Origin: Microcebus murinus
Lineage: Eukaryota; Chordata; Mammalia; Primates; Cheirogaleidae
Direction of reading: 5' to 3'
NCBI RefSeq assembly: GCF_040939455.1
Contig: NC_134116.1
Location: 46,949,400-47,013,399, forward strand
Length of the DNA stretch: 64,000 nucleotides
Shown one piece after another: positions 60,233 through 64,000 of this stretch. A program made the position numbers and the translations under genes. Every line of letters begins with the position of its first letter. Within the stretch, counting starts at the first letter, position 1. The notes beneath the pieces were generated by a model, which made no database searches, was not told the origin of the DNA, and saw nothing but the letters and a program-made list of their open reading frames with translations.

Positions 60233-61969
60233 ATTTATTATTGCTTATCCCTTTAGTGGCTGCCTTGTATTAAACAAAATTTTAAGAATAAAATCCAATT
60301 TAAAGTTTATCATTGAGAACAATAAAGAAAATATTTATCTAAAGTGTTATTCATTTAAATAAAATTATGTTTATGAAAGAAGACTCTAAATTACCCTTGG
60401 TTGATACTTTCACATTTATATATCATAAGGATGATTCATATTTCCATGCTTTTCTTCAAAGAACTCTCTTGACCTGTTCAATTTATTCATTAGTTCCAAA
60501 TATATTTATTGACTGCTATGAAAACATAAAATTCTAAAATATACTATTTTTTCCAGTCTAGATTTGAAGATGATTTTGTTAATATTTTTTAACACAAAAG
60601 GCCAATCTTCCTGACTTGCCTATCACTACTATTTATTCCTTTGTTTCTCTAATAATATTTTTAACTAATACCTCTCCAAATATTCGTGATTGAATAATGA
60701 CATGACTGTGATGTATTTTTCAAATTAACAATTGTGTTATTTTACCAGAGAAACAGATATATAATTTGTGTCTCTATAGTCTCTCATTACTATTAACAAT
60801 TATTTGCTGGAAAATAAAAAGATCATATGTAGAAGAGAATGGAATAGAAAAGTAGAATAAATTGTTAGATAAGTTATATTTAGAATTGATCATAGTACAG
60901 TTCACTCACTTTAAGCCAGTGATCATAAATTGGGTGATTTTTCTAAGCTCCTGAGCTCCACAAACCATTTCGTTGACAAGCTTTGAAATTTTTTGTGTTC
61001 TCTGTTTATTGATTTCCAATGGAATTGCCATCTAAATTGATGAATGTGTACCTCCACTAAGGAAAGATGTTCTGTGTTTCTGTGCCCCCTCCAATGTGAG
61101 TCTAATAACAGAAACTTGCTCTAAAAACATAGGTCAAGGAAGGAGAGGGAGAAATTGTTTTTGAAAAGCAAATAAAATAGAGTAATCAAATACATTTGTG
61201 GATGATTATAACAATAATAACGAAAGGAACAAAAAGTCATTGTTACATATTCATGGAAAATTCTTGCCTCATAATAACTTCACTTTTCATATAGATATTT
61301 AAGAATATTTTTATCCACATTTACTAATTATATATACTTTTTGTAAAAATGTTTGCAAATAAAGAGTTAGCTGCTCATATTATAAAAGAAAATATTTTCT
61401 TAAGGAAATGGCTTTGGAGGCTTAATATTTGAAAACATTTTAACATCTTTAATCCAATGTCCTCTAAAATTCAAACTTGTGTCATGGATCTAAAAAAAAA
61501 GAAAATATTTTGCATAGGTCCATTGGTTCATAACTTTTCACAATCATCTACAGGGAAGAGAGGAAAAATGATTGAAAGGCAAGAGCAGAGATAGAAAGCC
61601 CAGAAGCGTCCATCAGGTTACAGAGTAGTTCACTGGTCAGGAAACATAAGTAGATGTATTATAAAGATAAGTGAGTGTAAATAACCAAGAGAATGCTTCA
61701 CTCACACTGATTTTACTGACACCTTATGACAAAAACTGACTCAGAGATAACTTTCATGTTAAACATATCAAATTAATTTACATAGCAAACAATACTCCTC
61801 CAAACTGATTTTCTTAGAAATAGTTTGTTTTAACTTTCTGTGTGTGTATGTAAGAAAGAATAAAATTTGAAAGTAGTATTTTGCTAGTGCAAACACTTGT
61901 CCTGGAAATTTGGAATCATAAGAAATTTAAAGAATATAAATTTCAGTATACTTTAATTTTGATTAGACC
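60228..61969. other. AT-rich DNA, no recognised gene
   Basis: AT-rich, apparently unique. I see no repeat family or exon. Confidence 0.45.
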
Positions 61970-62290
61970 CCCTGCAGGGATGCCTTCATGAGTAGAGACC
62001 TGTGCATTTATACAGGGGCTCCATGCTCTGACAAGTCCTGCTCTTGGTTTAATTCTCTCCTGTCACTGGCACTGTCTCAGACTTCTTAACATTTTTATCT
62101 TTGAACTTTTGTGTTGTAAGTCCAATGGAACAACGGAGCATGTGCATGAGCAGAGGAGATGCACACATTATGTTTCTGTCACCATTCATTGCTGCTCCAC
62201 TCACATGAAGCATATGACATAGCATGCCCCATGTCCCATGAGCACAGAATTCCCATGGATCCACCCATGATGCATATTCCATAAGACTCA
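61970..62290. repeat. GC-richer unassigned segment
   Basis: Stands out in base composition from both flanks ('ccccctgcagggatgcc', 'tggggctccatgctctgac'-like text). An 80-codon minus-strand frame at 62049-62291 has no known domain. It may be an old hAT-type element. Confidence 0.3.
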
Positions 62291-63188
62291 AGTCAAGTAA
62301 ATGGGAAGCCTGTTATGTATAAAATTTACTATTGATAAATTAGTGGTACTGACAGTTCTAAGAGGCCACAGTTTTGATTCAAACAAGAACTTGCTTCAAA
62401 TGCAGAAAAAAATCCATTGGTGTTCTAAGAAACATGGACACTCAAGGAGCACTATCATATCATTTATGATTTTTATTACTCCCTGTATTAGCTAACCACT
62501 TACACAAAAAGTGACGACAAAGAAGGAAAGGGAAATAGAAGGCAACCCATATTTCTTTTTCCTTTCAGTCTTTTCTTCATCATCAGTAAGCCAAATGTAG
62601 AGAGTGTTGGTAGACTATGCACGTGTTGAGAAGTAAATATTAATATCAAATGAACTAGTTTTTTCAGTGTTTCCACTGTTTTGGTAAGAACAAAATACAA
62701 ACAGATATACCATAGAAAATGTAATTTGCATAATTTTGGTGATTTCACATAATTTAAATGCTCTTATATTTGCATTTTAAACTAGCACTGCACATCATAA
62801 AGATGAATGGTAAAATTCATGCAAAATTATTTAAAATTTTAATTTTTCTTTAATTAGAATATTAACAAAGAAAACTTGTAATGGTCAATTGTGAAAAAAA
62901 AAACATAGAAGAAATAAAAAGGCTTCAATTGTAGTACCATTAACAGTAAATATTTTTCCTGCTTTTTCAACAACAGAGCCAGAATTTTCATTTTGCATTG
63001 GGTGTTAAAAATTGTGTACTCAAGACTTACCACCTGCTCTGCTCACCTCTATTGTCAGGGGTTAAGTAGAAATCCCACACGCTTAGGTCCTCCTCCAGCT
63101 TCCATGTTTTTTTGCAACTGAGTCAAGGGAAAGCCTAGGGTTTCAAATGAGGAAGAAGTGCAGAGTAAACCACTTGTTAACTAGACTC
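62291..63188. other. AT-rich DNA, no recognised gene
   Basis: No gene or named repeat recognised. Short open frames on both strands near 62300-62750 look accidental. Confidence 0.4.
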
Positions 63189-63191
63189 TAT

Positions 63192-63234
<43 letters not shown>

Positions 63235-63237
63235 TTT
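63189..63237. repeat. (TTTA)12 microsatellite
   Basis: Twelve TTTA units at the T-rich side of the adjacent antisense Alu-like copy, so it probably grew from that element's A-tail. Confidence 0.96.
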
Positions 63238-63510
63238 TTGAGACAGAGTCTCTCTCCTGTTTCCTGGCTAGTGTGCAAAGTGCAGTGGTGTCATCACTGT
63301 TCACTGCAACCTCAAACTACTGGGCTGGAACCATCTACCTGCAGCAGCCTCCTGAGTAGCTGGGACTACAGGTATGAGCCACCATGCCTAGCTAAGGTTT
63401 TTATGTTTTTTGCAGAGATGAGGTCTCCAACTCCTAGCCTCAAGCAATCCTCCCCTCTTGGACTCCCAATGTGCTAGGATTACAAACCTGACGCTCTGTA
63501 CTAGGCCCCC
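63238..63510 (-). mobile_element. Old Alu-like SINE, antisense, internally deleted
   Basis: Minus-strand Alu related sequence: 'gagacagagtctctctcctg', 'cactgcaacctcaaactact', 'gagtagctgggactacaggt' and 'ctcaagcaatcctcccctct', ending 'actaggccc'. About 70 bp are missing from the right arm. Divergence is high, as for the oldest Alu subfamilies. Confidence 0.85.
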
Positions 63511-64000
63511 TTCCCCTATTTAACTGTTGAAACTGCACTGTAATTCATGTTCAGTCACTGAAAATTCTCTCCTTCCTCAAATTCTTTTCTCAATATTCCC
63601 TTCACTTTCTTGCTCCCCAAACTGGATTTTTTCTGAGACACTATATTTCTATTAATCTGTTTAAGAGCTGGCTTGTTTTGTTTCCATAATCTTTGTAACA
63701 ACAGGTCTATAAACTGAAAATTTGTCTTCCTTTCTACTCAAAACTGCTTCCAGGACATTTTATCCTTGTATTTCCTAAGGTCCCAGCACACGCATAATTA
63801 GACTTAACCCACCACTGTCCCTTCTCATTACATTAATGTATAAATTTCACTCCTGCCTATTTTTTGTAGGTCTTAGCTCTAGGATTATCTCTACTTTCTG
63901 TAACATAACAGCACTCCTGTCCTAATTGTTGGTCATTTTATCCGTGTAGGCTTGTTCTCCTTCTACTTTTAGTCACCCATCTTCTCAATGGCCATGCAGT
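63511..64000. other. Unassigned DNA at the window edge
   Basis: Slightly GC-richer than average. No gene or repeat family recognised before the window ends. Confidence 0.4.

Overview
The window looks like nuclear DNA from a strepsirrhine primate, most probably a Malagasy lemur and quite possibly a mouse lemur (Microcebus). Three things support this. The Alu copies carry the strepsirrhine-style right arm ('gctcttgctcaggctggt', 'cctcccagagagctaggattacagg'). The young L1 3' ends ('tacaaacattttggttacat') are of the type I associate with lemurs. A short TTAA-flanked piggyBac-like element sits at 49139-49495, and piggyBac families have been described in the mouse lemur. The species is an inference and the primate/strepsirrhine assignment is firmer.

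I find no intact host protein-coding gene, no convincing multi-exon gene and no structural RNA gene. The window is AT-rich, repeat-laden intergenic or intronic DNA. The only recognisable host-gene sequence is a 5'-truncated, intronless, frameshifted karyopherin-alpha (best match KPNA7) copy on the minus strand at about 7084-7926.

Layout. 1-3450: unassigned GC-richer DNA, an L1 3' end, an ancient repeat and an MSTA-type LTR. 3450-7080: AT-rich DNA with a well-bounded Tigger-type element (6127-6480). 7084-8141: KPNA7 retropseudogene and a (CT)34 microsatellite. 9200-10828: L1 3' end abutting a Tigger1 fragment. 11835-12430: a GC-richer unassigned repeat. 13665-17519: MIR, L1 fragments and an inverted L1 next to a Tigger1 end. 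17520-25010: mostly unique AT-rich DNA with a few coding-like or conserved-looking patches. 25014-28224: MER2-like element, two LTR-like blocks and a lemur Alu with a 9-bp target duplication. 28800-36936: L1, old repeats, a 2-kb Tigger1 copy and an MLT1/MST LTR. 36960-40820: two collinear old L1 copies, minus strand. 43080-48022: L1, Alu, a nested pair of DNA transposons, L2 and an Alu monomer. 48100-49885: a HAL1 element split by the piggyBac-like insertion. 49886-64000: mostly unique AT-rich DNA with microsatellites, a MER5A-like copy, a possible LTR and a terminal Alu-like copy.

Nothing here works as a gene system. The value of the window is as a record of layered transposition: Tigger and hAT elements and old LINEs first, then MaLR LTRs, then lemur Alu/L1 and the piggyBac-like insertion. 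Repeat-family names are given from remembered consensus sequences, not from a database search.
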